Assembly: GCA_026745465.1 (NCBI GenBank) | Contig: JACYXH010000826.1 | Location: 4,938,724 to 5,002,723, forward strand | Source of the DNA: Lota lota | Lineage: Eukaryota; Chordata; Actinopteri; Gadiformes; Lotidae | Reading direction: 5' to 3' | DNA: 64,000 nucleotides | In this document: positions 62,744-64,000 of the stretch, in pieces | Position numbering within the stretch: the stretch's first letter is position 1 | Layout: every line of letters begins with the position of its first letter | Position numbers and translations under genes: made by a program | Notes under the pieces: model-generated | Seen by the model: the letters and a program-made list of their open reading frames with translations, nothing else | What the model was told of the DNA's origin: nothing | The model's database searches: none

Positions 62744-63062
62744 GGTAACACTTTACAATAAGGGTACAATAATTAACCATTCAACATTAATCAACATTAG
62801 TAAGCGCAGTAATAAGCATTCAATAACAAGTCACTAACAGTTAATGAACAGTTTACTAATGGCGTTCATGTAAACTAAGGTATTCATTTATACATTATTT
62901 AATAGCTAACACAAATAAATAATGAATAAATGAATACCTTAGTTAACATGAATACCATTAGTAAATGATTACTAGACATTAGTTTACTGTTAATTAACTA
63001 TTAGTTAATTGTTAGTCAAATGTTAATTAATGGTGAATTATTGTACATTGTAAAGTGTTACC
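62744..63062. mobile_element. palindromic MITE (319 bp) with perfect 8-bp target duplication
   Basis: It starts GGTAACACTTTACAATAAGG and ends ACATTGTAAAGTGTTACC, its inverse. The octamer CAAGATCA directly flanks both ends (62736-62743 and 63063-63070). The interior is also largely self-complementary, for example TAACTAAGGTATTCATTTAT-like arms around a centre near 62910, so the whole element can fold into one hairpin. An 8-bp duplication fits hAT-type or P-type transposition. It has no coding capacity. Confidence 0.92.
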
Positions 63063-63835
63063 CAAGATCATAATCAACTTAGTTAGAAGCACTGTAGAAT
63101 AATTTAAAGTGCCCTGGGGCTTAGAAGAACCAGTCCTTGACCCAGTGACCCCAAACTCTGTTCTTACAGTGTGAGATCTCTCTGTGAATTGTGTATTCTG
63201 TAATCGCCTCAGCCACTGCACTCAATCAGTTTGTGTGTTTTGTCTTTACCGGAGAGTGTAAAGAAGACAAAATGGAGGCTGTTGCCGCTTTGCGCTTCAT
63301 CCGCACCAACAAAAGGATGTAAAAATAGATATAGAAGCAAGAGTTTATCGCAGGAAACTTTGAGGTCGGCATGGCGACAATGTTGTCATTGTGCTGCCAG
63401 TGTCAGAGAGTAAAAGTGAAGTAAAATTAATTTAAATTGTCATTTAAAGGGGTTTGAGTCAGGCTGGATTAGACTGACTGTAATTCCACAGCCTTTTGGC
63501 AATTTATGTTTCCATGGTTACCTTGAACATTCAACATTCACTTACCAACTGACATTTTGTGACAACTATGGACCATGTGGTTCTCTATCTAAGAAAGTTC
63601 TGAATGTAGTTAACTGTTTTTGTTGGTTGTACACACAGTATATGAGGATGAGAACATGACTGAATGACATCAGCATATTTGCGTTTGTCTGACCAGTCAT
63701 GGACAAGAGATGGTAGATACTTTGAGCTTGTTTTAACTTCAAGAGTTCCAACTGCCTTGATAAATGAATCCAGATTCAAACATTATTCCAGACAAGCTTT
63801 AAGTTTGTCGAATACCACTGGGACATCAGAAGCAT

Positions 63836-64000
63836 CAAAAAAGAGGAGGAGAGAGAAATTATGTGAAAGAGAGAATGAGAGCTAGTGGAGAGAATAATAG
63901 AGAGAGAAGAAATTAACCTAAAGAGTGGTGAATGATAGAGGGAAAGAAAGAGGAACATAGAGAGGGATAGAAAGAGAAGGAGAGGTACATTGTGATAGAG
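63836..64000. repeat. GA-rich low-complexity DNA, runs off the right edge
   Basis: AGAGAGA and GAAAGAGAG words with GATAGAGGG interruptions. Confidence 0.85.

Overview
The window is vertebrate nuclear DNA, almost certainly from a ray-finned (teleost) fish. The evidence is long introns with very sparse coding sequence, extreme density of long (AC)n, (CT)n and (GA)n microsatellites, a DD34E Tc1-like transposon, a V-SINE-like tRNA-derived element, fish-type SINE tails, a decayed LINE reverse-transcriptase fragment and MITEs. The species cannot be fixed from sequence alone. There are no bacterial-type operons, no CRISPR arrays and no recognisable RNA genes. Most apparent long ORFs are translations of simple repeats.

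Only two host genes are supported, both on the + strand. (1) At 1488-1914 lies the last coding exon of a Polycomb-like gene, best called phf1. It has a His-rich and poly-Gly linker followed by a short chromo-like C-terminus ending at a TGA at 1912-1914. (2) From 5246 to beyond the window end lies the 5' part of a syngap1 (synaptic Ras GTPase-activating protein) gene. It has a 22-nt coding exon 1 (5246-5267, MSYVPFQ plus the first base of an Asp codon), exon 2 (32216-32469) and exon 3 (51549-51654). The introns are 26,948 bp and 19,079 bp, and a third intron runs off the right edge. Splice phases agree across all junctions (G|AT between exons 1 and 2, phase 0 between 2 and 3, phase 1 leaving exon 3). 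The order phf1 then syngap1 matches the human 6p21.3 order PHF1-CUTA-SYNGAP1. No CUTA homologue was seen between them.

Layout: 1-1487 phf1 intron with a MITE-like element; 1488-1914 phf1 terminal exon; 1915-4640 3' UTR and intergenic DNA; about 4640-5850 a CpG-richer putative syngap1 promoter around exon 1; 5268-32215 intron 1, which holds most of the simple-sequence DNA; 32216-32469 exon 2, with a four-copy 30-bp in-frame tandem repeat; 32470-51548 intron 2, with a 20-bp/80-bp higher-order repeat, a V-SINE-like fragment and the longest CT tracts; 51549-51654 exon 3; 51655-64000 intron 3, with a frameshifted Tc1-like element inside a minisatellite, an inverted LINE fragment, a hAT-like MITE and a 319-bp palindromic MITE with a perfect 8-bp target duplication.

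The most notable observations are the lineage-specific amplification of a YDRP-containing decapeptide just before the SynGAP PH region, the reconstruction of a tiny 7-codon first exon, a 78-bp Tc1 relic that appears to have lost its whole interior at a 3-bp microhomology, and inverted composite tracts of polyC-(AC)n and (GT)n-polyG. No new defence or metabolic system is present, and I do not claim one.
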